A stretch of 64,000 nucleotides of DNA from Triticum aestivum (taxonomy: Eukaryota; Streptophyta; Magnoliopsida; Poales; Poaceae). The number at the start of each line of letters is the position of its first letter. Within the stretch, counting starts at the first letter, position 1. The position numbers and the translations under genes were made by a program. Below the pieces are notes generated by a model. That model ran no database searches and was not told where the DNA came from. It saw only the letters and a program-made list of their open reading frames with translations. Location of the stretch: the NCBI RefSeq assembly GCF_018294505.1, contig NC_057803.1, positions 237,738,397-237,802,396 of the forward strand, given 5' to 3'. Shown here piece after piece: positions 35,259 to 45,780 of the stretch.

Positions 35259-36185
35259 GTATTATTATATTTCACTTCTCAGTGGTGTTTTATTTCATGC
35301 ACGTTTCCTTGTGAGGCATGTTTCTCTTCCTTTTGCCTTCTTTAATGCTCTACGTCATCAGGACCCAGCCCCGAGCGTACTGCAGCCATCACTGGTATGC
35401 TAGGATGTGTGCCCAGAAAGGCCATAGGGTGCAGGACTCCGCTAGGTGGCCAGGGTTCCGGAGGCGCAATGCTCGCGAAGCCCCCCTTTTCACGCACAAG
35501 CAGCATGCGTGGGGAGGGAAAGCTGGCACTCAGAAGGCTACAAGGGAGGAAAACACTGACTATGCTAAGAGAGGGCTCGCGGAGCATTTCGACTTAGCTT
35601 TTTGGAGTACGCTTCTTGTCGCATTGTCATCTGCGGTTTATGCCTCGTGATAGGCATCCATCTCCAAGCCTCTCGCAGAACCTAGTGATGGTGATGCGAC
35701 GGCCGCCTTGTCAGGCGACACTTGCGGGGTTGCCTCAGGGGCACTCTCCCTACACTAGTAAGACTGCCACTAAGCTTTTGCAAATAATGGGGCAGCACGT
35801 GCTCGTGAGGTTGCTTGTGGGTACCACGTGACGAGACAAGGACTAAGGACATTGGTGAGGTGACGTGCATGAGGGTAGGCCCACTAGCCAGAGCCCAGTC
35901 GCTTGGGTTTAGTGGCGTTGTTGGGTCTGGCCCAAGCACAGGTGCCATACCAAAGCCCCACTCGCGTGGTATCCAGAAGGAAGATTGTGAGCGCGTGTGC
36001 CACCTAAGGGCATCTATGACAAGATTTTGTGGCACTTGGGAAACGGAGCTTTACTGATGCCTGAAAAAGTCATTACATGATTGAAGATACATGATGTCAT
36101 GATGTGCACGGGCAGCTTGAGGATGTGATGGCCAGGTGGCCTATCAGGTAGTCACTCTGCCATGACTGTGCATGGGACTTCCATT
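35259..36185. other. Tat-0 spacer between antisense ORF and integrase remnant
   Basis: No gene seen. In Tat-2 the corresponding 0.8-kb spacer separates two tail-to-tail genes. Short ORFs on both strands here have no recognisable similarity and no shared frame with Tat-2. Confidence 0.5.
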
Positions 36186-36690
36186 GGGCTATGGGCGGGA
36201 GCTCTTACGGCTAGTGGCAACACACAGGAGGCTCTGGAGCGTGTACAACTCCACTTTGCTCGTATCCGTGCAGACACGAATAGAACTTGCGGTGGTGTTG
36301 GATGTTCCATGTGTTTTGTACCGGAACACCCTCCTCCGTTCCAAGACGCGCCACGCCAGGCCGGGAGATGTGCACGACTCATCCCCGTAGGCGAGAAAGA
36401 ATGGTGTCTCACCGGCAGGCTTGGTGACGGTCGTGCGAATTGACCACATTATGGGCGGAGCTCACCGAGCCAGCCCTCACCACAGGTCGCGAGCTTTTTC
36501 TTGAAGCTCCTTGTCTTGAGGCCCTTGAGGAGTTCAGGGTTAGCATGCGTTGCCTGGCTGCTGCTCCTCAAGTGCACCACTGAGGCATGGTGGACCAAGC
36601 GAAACGATGCTGGCGCAGTACGACTTGAAGAGGTTGCTGGTGAACTGTGAACCACAATGAATGATGATGCGGTTGGGGACGACAATGGAG
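36186..36690 (-). pseudogene. Integrase remnant of Tat-0
   Basis: The minus strand gives GLKTRSFKKKLATCGEGWL, then WSIRTTVTKPAGETPFFLAY, the region after the catalytic Glu of Gypsy integrase; compare GLKTRTFDRLHRCGRNWIEE and WSIRTTPNRATGQTPFALVY in Tat-2. Just upstream, in another frame, PNRIIIHCGSQFTSNLFK corresponds to the second catalytic motif, where Tat-2 has PNRIITDNSTQFTSRTF; the catalytic Asp has become His. Frame changes separate the pieces and the C-terminus is unrecognisable. Dead. Confidence 0.7.
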
Positions 36691-36835
36691 GGGTGATCCG
36701 CTCAGGGTGGGGCACCACACGAATGATTCCTACCTCTTGCAATTTCTCGACCTCCTTAACGATAAACTATTGATTCTCCGGCGCCTGGCGCCGCACCTTC
36801 TGCTTCACAGGGCGTGCATTGGGAAACACATCTAA
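36690..36835 (-). pseudogene. Reverse transcriptase N-terminal remnant of Tat-0 (right piece of split)
   Basis: The minus strand reads ARPVKQKVRRQAPENQ, stop (TAG at 36767-36769), FIVKEVEKLQEVGIIR, the start of a plant Gypsy RT domain. It fuses directly to the integrase remnant near 36680, so most of RT and all of RNase H have been deleted. Upstream coding sequence continues beyond the solo LTR at 38530. Confidence 0.7.
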
Positions 36836-36840
36836 GTGGT

Positions 36841-38524
36841 TGATACGTCTCCAACGTATCTATAATTTTTTTATTGTTCCATGCTATTATATTATCAATC
36901 TTGGATGTTTTATATGCATTTATATGCTATTTTATATGATTTTTGGGACTAACCTATTAACCTAGAGCCCAGTGCCAGTTTCTGTTTCTTCCTTATTTTT
37001 GAGATTTACAGAAAAGGAATAGCAAACAGAGTCCAATTGACGTGCCAATTTTTGATGATCTTTTATGGACCAAAAGAAGCCCCTGAAGTAAAAGAGTTGG
37101 GCGAGAAGAGTCCCGGGCTGTCCACGAGGGTGGGGCGCGCCCTACCCCCCTGGGCGTGCCGCGGTATCTCATAGACGACTCGGGGACCCCATTGGCGTGA
37201 GACTGGCGCCAAAAATTCCTATAAATACTGAAACCTACAGAAAATAACCTAGATCGGGAGTTCCGCCGCCGCAAGCCTCTGTAGCCACCGAAAACCAATC
37301 TAGACCTGTTCCGGCACCCTGCTGGAGGGGGGAATCCCTCTCTGGTGGTCATCTTCATCATCCCGGCGCTCTCCATGACGAGGAGGGAGTAGTTCACCGT
37401 CGGGGTTGAGGGTATGTACCAGTAGCTATGTGTTTGATCTCTCTCTCTCGTGTTCTTGATTCGACATGATCTTGATGTATCACGAGCTTTGCTATTATAG
37501 TTGGATCTTATGATGTTTCTCCCCTCTACTCTCTTGTGATGAATTGAGTTTTCCCTTTGAAGTTATCTTATCGAATTGAGTCTTTAAGTATTTGAGAACA
37601 CTTGATGTATGTCTTGCATGTGCTTATCTGTGGTGACAATGGGATATTCACATGATCCACTTGATGTATGTTTTCGTGATCAACTTGCGAGTTCCGTGAC
37701 CTTGTGAACTTATGCATAGGGGTTGGCACACGTTTTTGTCTTGCCTCTTCGGTAGAAACTTTGGGGCACTCTTTGAAGTTCTTTGTGTTGGTTGAATAGA
37801 TGAATCTGAGATTGTGTGATGCATATCATATAATCATACCCACGGATACTTGAGGTGACATTGGAGTATCTAGGTGGCATTAGGGTTTTGGTTGATTTGT
37901 GTCTTAAGGTGTTATTCTAGTACGAACTCTAGGATAGATCGAACAGAAAGAATAGCTTCGTGTTATTTTACTACGGACTCTTGAATAGATCGATCAGAAA
38001 GAATAACTTTGAGGTGGTTGCGTACCCTACAATAATCTCTTCATTTGTTCTCCGCTATTAGTGACTTTGGAGTGACTCTTTGTTGCATGTTTAGGGTTAG
38101 TTATATGATCCAATTATGTTATTATTGTTGAGAGAACTTGCACTAGTGAAAGTATGAATCCTAGGTGTTTCAACGCATTGCAATACCATTTTCGCTCACC
38201 TTTATCATTAGTTACCTTGCAGTTTTTATATTTTCAGATTACAAAAACCTATATCTACCATCCATATTGCACTTGTATCACCATCTCTTCGCTGAACTAT
38301 TGCACCTATACAATTTACCATTGTATTGGGTGTGTTGGGGACACAAGAGACTCTTTGCTATTTGGTTGCAGGGTTGTTTGAGAGAGACCATATTCATCCT
38401 ATGCCTCCCACAGATTGATAAACCATAGGTCATCCACTTGAGGGAAAATTGCTACTGTCCTACAAACCTCTGCACTTGGAGGCCCAACAACGTCTACAAG
38501 AAAAAGGTTGTGTAGTAGACATCA
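36841..38524 (+). repeat. Solo LTR of an Athila-type (Sabrina-like) element
   Basis: A complete LTR runs from TGATACGTCTCCAACG to GTAGTAGACATCA and is flanked by a perfect 5-base duplication, GTGGT (36836-36840 and 38525-38529). It has no internal domain. It is the plus-orientation version of the 26827 and 32925 LTRs. A solo LTR with an intact duplication is the usual product of recombination between the two LTRs of one element. It splits the Tat-0 coding sequence between IEHH and LDVFPNARP. Confidence 0.92.
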
Positions 38525-38529
38525 GTGGT

Positions 38530-39031
38530 GCTCGATCACCTCCCTCGGTACACCGGAGATGTATGATGTTGTCGATGCAAACATATCAGCATTTGCCTGG
38601 AGGAAGGCGACAAGCACGTCTTCCTATTTGGGAGAGAGACCGGCCCTGATGGTGAGGGACGGGCCCGAGGTGCTGCCTTCTAGTGACACCTTCTTCGTTT
38701 CTGTGCGGCCCCTGGAGAAGTGTGGCTTCTTCATGGAGGCGACCTCGAAGGGGCCCGCCTCATCTTCGTCTGTCGGCTACGCGGCGGAAGCAGCCTTGTA
38801 GGCGTGCTCGAGGTTGCGCATCGCGTCCTTCTCATCCCAGCAGATGGTTATGGTCCCGCTGCAGCTCGGCCTCTTGACTGTGTTGTAGGCATGTTGGGTC
38901 ACCGCCATGAACTTGGCGAGCACGGGGTAGCACAAGATTGCATTGTGGGGCACGCCAATGTGCACCACGTCGAAGTCGATGAGCTCGCTCTGGTAGTTCT
39001 TGCGGCTGCAGAAGGTGACGGCGAGGCGCAC
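38530..39031 (-). pseudogene. Protease to RT-linker remnant of Tat-0 (left piece of split)
   Basis: The minus strand reads SRKNYQSELIDFDVVHIG, then VPHNAILCYPVLAKFMAV, the C-terminal part of the Gypsy retropepsin region; the usual ILG is ILC here. A linker follows, with LVAFLQANADMFA and GVPREVIEHH leading into RT. There is at least one in-frame stop (near 38630). The Tat-1 LTR cuts it at 39036. Confidence 0.7.
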
Positions 39032-39035
39032 CTGC

Positions 39036-39114
39036 TGTCGGTGTCAAAACCGGCAGATCTCAGGTAGGGGGTCCCGAACTGTGCTTCTAAGGATCGAAGG
39101 TAACATGAGGCAGG
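39036..39114 (-). repeat. Tat-1 3' LTR, outer piece
   Basis: The plus strand starts TGTCGGTGTCAAAACCGGC, a common terminus of Triticeae Gypsy LTRs, abutting the Tat-0 protease remnant. The piece ends with GCAGG, the target duplication of Athila copy 1. Confidence 0.75.
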
Positions 39115-40697
39115 TCATACATCTCCAATGTATCTATAATTTTTGATTGTTCCATGATATATTATATTCTGTTTTGGACATTATTGGGCTTTATTATACA
39201 CTTTTATATTATTTTTGGGACTAACCTATTAACCTGAGGACTAGCCCAGAATTGTTGTTTTTTGCCTATTTCAGAGTTTCGCAAAAAAAGAATATCAAAT
39301 GGGGTACAAACGGAATGAAACCTTCGGGAACGTGATTTTCGGAATGAACGTGATCCAGAGGACTTGGACCCTACGTCAAGAAATCAACCAGGAAGGCACG
39401 AGGTAGGGGCGCGCCTACCCCCCAGGTGCACCCTCCACCCTCATGGGGCCCACGTTGCTCCACCAATGTACTTATTCCTCCTATATATACCTACGTACCC
39501 CCAAACTACCAGATATGGAGCCAAAAACCTAATTCCACCGCCGCAACCTTCTGTACCCGTGAGATCCCATCTTGGGGCCTTTTCCGGAGCTCCGCCGGAG
39601 GGGGCATCGATCACGGAGGGCTTCTACATCAACACCATAGCCTCTCCGATGATGTGTGAGTAGTTTACCTCAGACCTTCGAGTCCATAGTTATTAGCTAG
39701 ATGGCTTCTTCTCTCTTTATTGATCTCAATACAATGTTCTCCCCCTCTCTTGTGGAGATCTATTCGATGTAATCTTCTTTTGCGGTGTGTTTGTTGAGAC
39801 CGATGAATTGTGGGTTTATGATCAAGTTTATCTATGAAAAATATTTGAATCTTCTCTGAATTCTTTTATGTATGATTGGTTATCTTTGCAAGTCTCTTCA
39901 AATTATCAGTTTGGTTTGGCCTACTAGATTGATCTTTCTTGCAATGGGAGAAAGTGCTTAGCTTTGGGTTCAATCTTGCGGTGTCCTTTCCCAGTGACAG
40001 TAGGGGCAGCAAGGCACGTATTGTATTGTTGCCATCGAGGATAACAAGATGGGTTTATATGATATTGCATGAGTTTATCCCTCTACATCATGTCATCTTG
40101 CTTAAAGCGTTACTCTGTTCTGTTGAACTTAATACTCTAGATGCATGCTGGATAGCGGTCGATGTGTGGAGTAATAGTAGTAGATGCAGGCAGGAGTCGG
40201 TCTACTTGTCTCGGACGTGATGCCTATATACATGATCATACCTAGATATTCTCATAACTATGCTCAATTATGTCAATTGCTCAACAATAATTTGTTTACC
40301 CACCGTAATACTTATGCTCTCGAGAGAAGCCACTAGTGAAACCTATGGCCCCCAGGTCTATTTTCCATCATATTAATCTCCCGTTAACAAGCTATTTCTA
40401 TTGCCGTTTTTACTTTGCTTTATTTACTTTGCATCTTTATCATAAAAATACCAAAAATATTATCTTATCATATCTGTCAGATCTCACTTTCGTAAGTGGT
40501 CGTGAAGGGATTGACAACGCCTTTATTGCGTTGGTTGCAAGGATTTTATTTGTTTATGTAGGTGCGAGGGACTCGTGCGTGGCCTCCTACTGGATTGATG
40601 CCTTGGTTCTCAAAAACTGAGGGAAATACTTACGCTACTTTGCTGCATCACCCTTTCCTCTTCAAGGGAAAACCAACGCAGTGCTCAAGAGGTAGCA
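39115..40697 (+). repeat. Athila copy 1, 5' LTR
   Basis: It starts TCATACATCTCCAATG (canonical TGATACGTCTCCAACG decayed) and ends CAAGAGGTAGCA. A TATATATA box is at 39482-39489. The first part is shared with the solo LTR at 36841, but the downstream part (after about 39640) is different, so this is a second LTR type. Confidence 0.88.
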
Positions 40698-40708
40698 AGA
40701 AGGATTTC

Positions 40709-40727
40709 TGGCGCCGTTGCCGGGGAG
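40709..40727 (+). promoter_or_regulatory. Primer-binding site, Asp-tRNA type (Athila copy 1)
   Basis: TGGCGCCGTTGCCGGGGAG lies 11 bases after the 5' LTR. It is complementary to the 3' end of plant Asp-tRNA. Confidence 0.88.
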
Positions 40728-40895
40728 TCTACGCAAAAGTCAACATACCAAGTACCCGTCACAAACCCTTATCTCCCGCATTACACTATTTGCCATTTGC
40801 CTCTCGTTTTTCTCTCCGTCCTCCTTCTCTTTCCCTATTTGCCTCTTTTTGCCCGTTTCTTGTTTGCTTGTGTGTTGGATTGCTTGCCTGCCACG

Positions 40896-42976
40896 ATGGC
40901 TCAAGATAATACCAAATTGTGGGACTTTACTAATACCAACAATAATGATTTTATCAGCACTCCGATTGGTCCTCTTACCGATGTTGAATCTTGTGAAATT
41001 AATGCTACTTTGCTGAATCTTATCATGAAAGATCCATTTTCCGGCCTTCCTAGTGAAGATGCCGCTACCCATCTAAAAAACTTTGTTGATTTGTGTGATA
41101 TGCAAAAGAAGAAAGATGTGGATAATGATATTGTTAAATTGAAGCTATTCCTGTTTTGCTTAGAGATCGTGCTAAAGCTTGGTTTTCGTCTTTGCCTAAA
41201 AATAGTATTGATTCATGGAATAAGTGCAAAGATGCTTTTATCTCTAAGTATTTACCTCCCGCTAAGATCATCTCTCTTAGAAACGGTATTATGAATTTTA
41301 AGCAACTTGATCATGAACATGTTGCACAATCTTGGGAGAGGATGAAATTAATGATATGTAATTTCCCGACACATGGTTTGAATTTGTGGATGATTATACA
41401 AAAAAATTATGCCGGATTGAATATTGCTTCTAGAAATCTTTTACATTCGGCTGCGGGAGGCACTTTTGTGGAAATCACTTTAGGAGAAGCTACCAAACTC
41501 CTAGATAATATTATGGTTAATTATTCTCAATGGAACACCGAAAGATCTACTAATAAAAAAGTGCATGCAATTGAAGAGATTAATGTTTTGAGTGGAAAGA
41601 TGGATGAACTTATGAAATTGTTTGCTAATAAGAGTGCTCCTACTGATCCTAATGATATGCCTTTCTCTACTTTAATTGAGAATAATAATGAATCTGTGGA
41701 TGTGAATTTTGTTGGTAGGAATAATTTTGGTAACAACGCGTATAGAGGTAATTTTAATCCTAGACTGTATCCTAGTAATTCCTCTAATAATTATGGTAAT
41801 TCCTACAACAATTCTTATGGAAATTTTAATAAGATGCCCTCTGAATTTGAGACTAGTGTTAAGGAGTTTATGAATTCCCAAAAGAATTTCAATGCTTTGC
41901 TTGAAGAAAAATTGCTTAAAGTTGAAGAATTGGCTAGTAATATTGATAGAATTTCTCTTGATGTTGATTCTTTGAAACTTAGATCTATTCCACCTAAGCA
42001 TGATATCAATGAGTCTCTCAAAGCCATGAGAATTTCCATTGATGAGTGCAAAGAAAGAACCGCTAGGATGCGTGCTAAGAAAGATTGTTTTGTGAAAGCG
42101 TGTTCTTCTAGTTTCCATGAAAATAAAGATGAAGATCTAAAGGTTATTGATGTGCCCCCTATTAAATCCTTGTTTTGCAATATGAATCTAGATAATGATG
42201 GGACTGAATATGATCCACCTTTACCTAGAAGGCATTCCAAAAATTCGGAGTCTTTAGATCTTGATGCTAAAATTGTTAAAAGTGGGATTGAAGAGATCAA
42301 AACTTTAAATATCAATTAACCCGCTATTTTGGATTTCAAGGAATTTAATTATGATAATTGCTCTTTGATAGATTGTATTTCCTTGTTACAATCTGTGCTA
42401 AATTCTCCACATGCTTATAGTCGAAATAAAGCTTTTACTAAACATATCATTGATCCTTTGATTCAATCTTATGAACAAAAACTTGAGCTGGAAGTTTCTA
42501 TTCCTAGAAAACTTTATGACGAGTGGGAACCTACTATTAAAATTAAAATTTAATATCATGAATGCTATGCTTTGTGTGATTTGTGTGCTAGTGTTTCCAC
42601 GATTCCAAAGACTTTGTGTGGATTGCTAGGTTTCCGTGATTTTGATGATTGCTCTTTAAACTTGCACCTTGCGGATTCCACCATTAAGAAACCTATGGGA
42701 AGAATTAATGATGTTCTTATTGTTGAAAATAGGAATTATGTGCCCGTAGATTTTATTGTTCTTGATATAGATTGCAATCCTTCATGTCCTATTATTCTTG
42801 GTAGACCTTTCCTTAGAACGATTGGTGCAATTATTGATATGAAGGAAGGGAATATTAGATTCCAATTTCTGTTAAGGAAAGGCATGGAACACTTCCCTAG
42901 AAAGAAAATAAAATTACCATATGAATCTATTATGAGAGCCACTTATGAATTGTCTACCAAAGATGGCAATACCTAG
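40896..42976 (+). pseudogene. Athila-type gag-protease, broken
   Basis: The ATG at 40896 (MAQDNTKLWDF) opens the gag. A one-base loss near 41148 shifts the frame. The conserved gag core follows at 41156: RAKAWFSSLP, then MNFKQLDHEHVAQSWERMKL, then LNIASRNLLHSAAGGTF. An Asn-rich linker (41700-41830) precedes a coiled region. In-frame TAA codons at 42317-42319 and 42551-42553 split the frame again, yet the reading frame is otherwise kept to 42976. The retropepsin part begins at 42575. Its active-site motif reads DLCAS where the family has DLGAS; the Asp (42578-42580) is kept and the Gly is Cys. The flap-distal motif PIILGRPFLRTIGA is intact. No RT follows. Confidence 0.88.
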
Positions 42977-45780
42977 ATCTATCTTCGCTTTTATGCCTAG
43001 CTAGGGGCGTTAAACGATAGCGCTTGTTGGGAGGCAACCCAATTTTATTTTTATTCCTTGCTTTTTTATCCTGTTTAGTAATAAATAATTTATCTAGACT
43101 CTGTTTTTGTTGTGTTTTTTGTGTTTAATTAGTGTTTGTGCCAAGTAGAACCGTTGGGAAGACTTGGGGAAAGTCTTTTTGATCTTGCTGTAAAAAACAG
43201 AAACTTTAGCGCTCACGAGAATTGCTGCCATTTTTATTTGGAAAGTGATATTTAGTTAATTATTTTTGAAGATGATTAATAGATAAGTTCCTCACGTCCA
43301 GAAATTTATTTTAGAATTTTTGGGTTTCCATAAGTTTGCATTAGCTACAGATTACCACAGACTATTCTGTTTTTGACAGATTCTGTTTTTCTTGTGTTGT
43401 TTGCTTATTTTGATGAATCTATAGCTAGTAAAATAGTTTATAAACCATAGAGAAGTTGGAATACAGTAGGTTTAACACCAGTATAAATAAAGAATCAGTT
43501 CATTACAGTACCTTGAAGTGGTGTTTTGTTTTCTTTCGCTAACGGAGCTCACAAAATTTTCTACTTTAAGTTTTGTGTTGTGAAGTTTTCAAGTTTTGGG
43601 TAAAAGATTTGATGGATTATGGAACAAGGAGTGGCAAGAGCCTAAGCTTGGGGATGCCCATGGCACCCCAAGATAATCTAAGGACACCTAAAAGCCAAAG
43701 CATGGGGATTCCCCGGAAGGCATCCCCTCTTTCGTCTACTTCCATCGGTAACTTTACTTGGAGCTATATTTTTATTCACCACATGATATGTGTTTTGCTT
43801 GGAGCGTCTTGTATTATTTGAGTCTTTATTTGTTAGTTTGCCACAATCATCCTTGCTGTACACACCTTTTTAGAGAGACTCACATGATTTGAAAATTATT
43901 AGAATACTCTATGTGCTTCACTTATATCTTTTGAGTTATATAGTTTTTGCTCTAGTGCTTCACTTATATCTTTTAGAGCACGGTGGTGGATTTGTTTTAT
44001 AGAAACAATTGTTCTCTCATGCTTCACTTAGATTATTTTGAGAGTCCTACAAAACAGCGTGGTAATTTTCTTTAATTATGATAGGCATTCAAGACTAGTA
44101 AAAAATCATATGAGTGTGTTGAATACTATGAGAAGTTTGATACTTGATAATTGTTTTGAGATATGGAGATGGTGATATGAGAATCATGCTAGTTGAGTAG
44201 TTGTGAATTTTATAAATACTTGTGTTGAAGTTTGTGATTCCCGTAGCATGCACGTATGGTGAACCGTTATGTGATGAAGTCGGAGCATGATTTATTTATT
44301 GATTGTCTTCCTTATGAGTGTAGGACGGGGACGAGCGATGGTCTTTTCCTACCAATCTATCCCCCTAGGAGAATGCGCGTAATACTCTGCTTTGATAACT
44401 AACAGATTTTTGCAATAAGTATGTGAGTTCTTTATACTAATGTTGAGTCCATGGATTATACGCACTCTCACCCTTCCACCATTGCTAGCCTCTCTAATAC
44501 CACGCACTTTTCGCCGATATCATACATCCACCATATACCTTTCTAAAAACAACCACCATACCTACCTATCATGGCATTTCCATAGCCATTCTGAGATATA
44601 TTGACATGCAACTTTCCACTGTTTCGTTTACTATGACACGCTCCATCATTGTCATATTGCTTTGCATGATCATGTAGTTGACATTGTATTTGTGGCAAAG
44701 CCATCGTTCATAATTATTTCATACATGTCACTCTTGATTCATTGCATATCCCGGTACACCGCCAAAGGCATTCACATAGAGTCATATTTTGTTCTAAGTA
44801 TTGAGTTGTAATTGTTGAGTTGTAAGTAAATAAAAGTGTGATGGTCATCATTTTTAGAGAATTGTCCCAAGTGAGGAAAGGATGATGGAGACTATGATTC
44901 CCTGCCAAGTCGGGATGAGAATCCGGACTAAATAAAAAAAGAGTCCATAAAAAAAGAGAAAAGGCCCAAATAAAAAAATGAGAGAAAAGGAGAGAAGGGA
45001 CAATGCTACTATCCTTTTACCACACTTGTGCTTCAAAGTAGCACCATGATCTTCATGATAGAGAGTCTCCTATGATATCACTTTCATATACTAGTGGGAA
45101 TTTTCCATTATAGAACTTGGTTTGTATATTCCAATGATGGGCTTCCTCAAAATGCCCTAGGTCTTCATGAGCAAGCGAGTTGGATGCACACCCACTTAGT
45201 TCCTTCTGTTGATCTTTCATATACTTATAGCTCCAGTGCATCCGTTGCCATGGCAATCCCTACTCACTCACATTGATATCTATTAATGGGCATCTCCATA
45301 GCCCGTTGATACGCTTAGTTGATGTGAGATTATCTTCTCCTTGTTGTCTTCTCCACAACCACCATTCTATTCCACATATAGTGCTATGTCCATGGCTCAC
45401 GCTCATGTATTGCGTGAAGATTGAAAAAGTTAGAGAACACCAAAAGTATGAAACAATTGCTTGGCTTGTCATCAGGGTTGTGCATGATTTAAATACTTTG
45501 TGTGGTGAAGATGGAGCATACCCAGACTATATGATTTTGTAGGGATAACTTTCTTTGGCCATGTTATTTTGAGAAGACATAATTGCTTAGTTAGTATGCT
45601 TGAAGTATTATTATTTTTATGTCAATATTAAACTTTTGTCTCGAATCTTTCGGATCTGAATATTCATACCACAATTAAGAGAAATACATAAAAATTATGC
45701 CAAGTAGCATTCCACATCAAAAATTCTATTTTTATCATTTACCTACTCGAGGACGAGCAGGAATTAAGCTTGGGGATCCT
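42977..45780 (+). other. Athila copy 1, long 3' untranslated region and polypurine tract
   Basis: No gene. A block directly after the stop codon (42995-43042, including CGCTTGTTGGGAGGCAACCC) is shared with Athila copy 3. TAAGCTTGGGGAT-type sequence occurs at 43643 and again at the likely polypurine tract just before the 3' LTR (45764-45778). A unit of the type GCTTCACTTATATCTTTT recurs imperfectly at about 43916, 43957 and 44020. Confidence 0.75.

Larger units (their letters stand above)
23011..39035 (-). mobile_element. Tat-0: decayed Tat-lineage Gypsy element, right part lost to a later insertion
   Basis: Reading the minus strand from right to left there are protease and RT scraps (38530-39031, 36690-36835), an integrase scrap (36186-36690), an antisense ORF remnant on the plus strand (35258 back to 24153) and a 3' LTR (23869-23011). 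A 3' ORF in antisense to gag-pol is a hallmark of the Tat branch of plant Gypsy elements. It is interrupted by an Athila-type element (26827-34530) and a solo LTR (36841-38524), and cut on the right by Tat-1 at 39036. Its gag and 5' LTR are not in the window. All coding parts are broken. Confidence 0.75.

Noticed and set aside
40896..42976. Functional host protein with Asn-rich linker
   Set aside because: Position after an Asp-tRNA primer site, gag core motifs and retropepsin identify it as retrotransposon gag-protease.
44714..45276. Short ORFs on both strands in the Athila 3' untranslated region (also 29229-29551)
   Set aside because: Low-complexity Phe/Leu frames in T-rich sequence, with no similarity and no consistent frame among copies.
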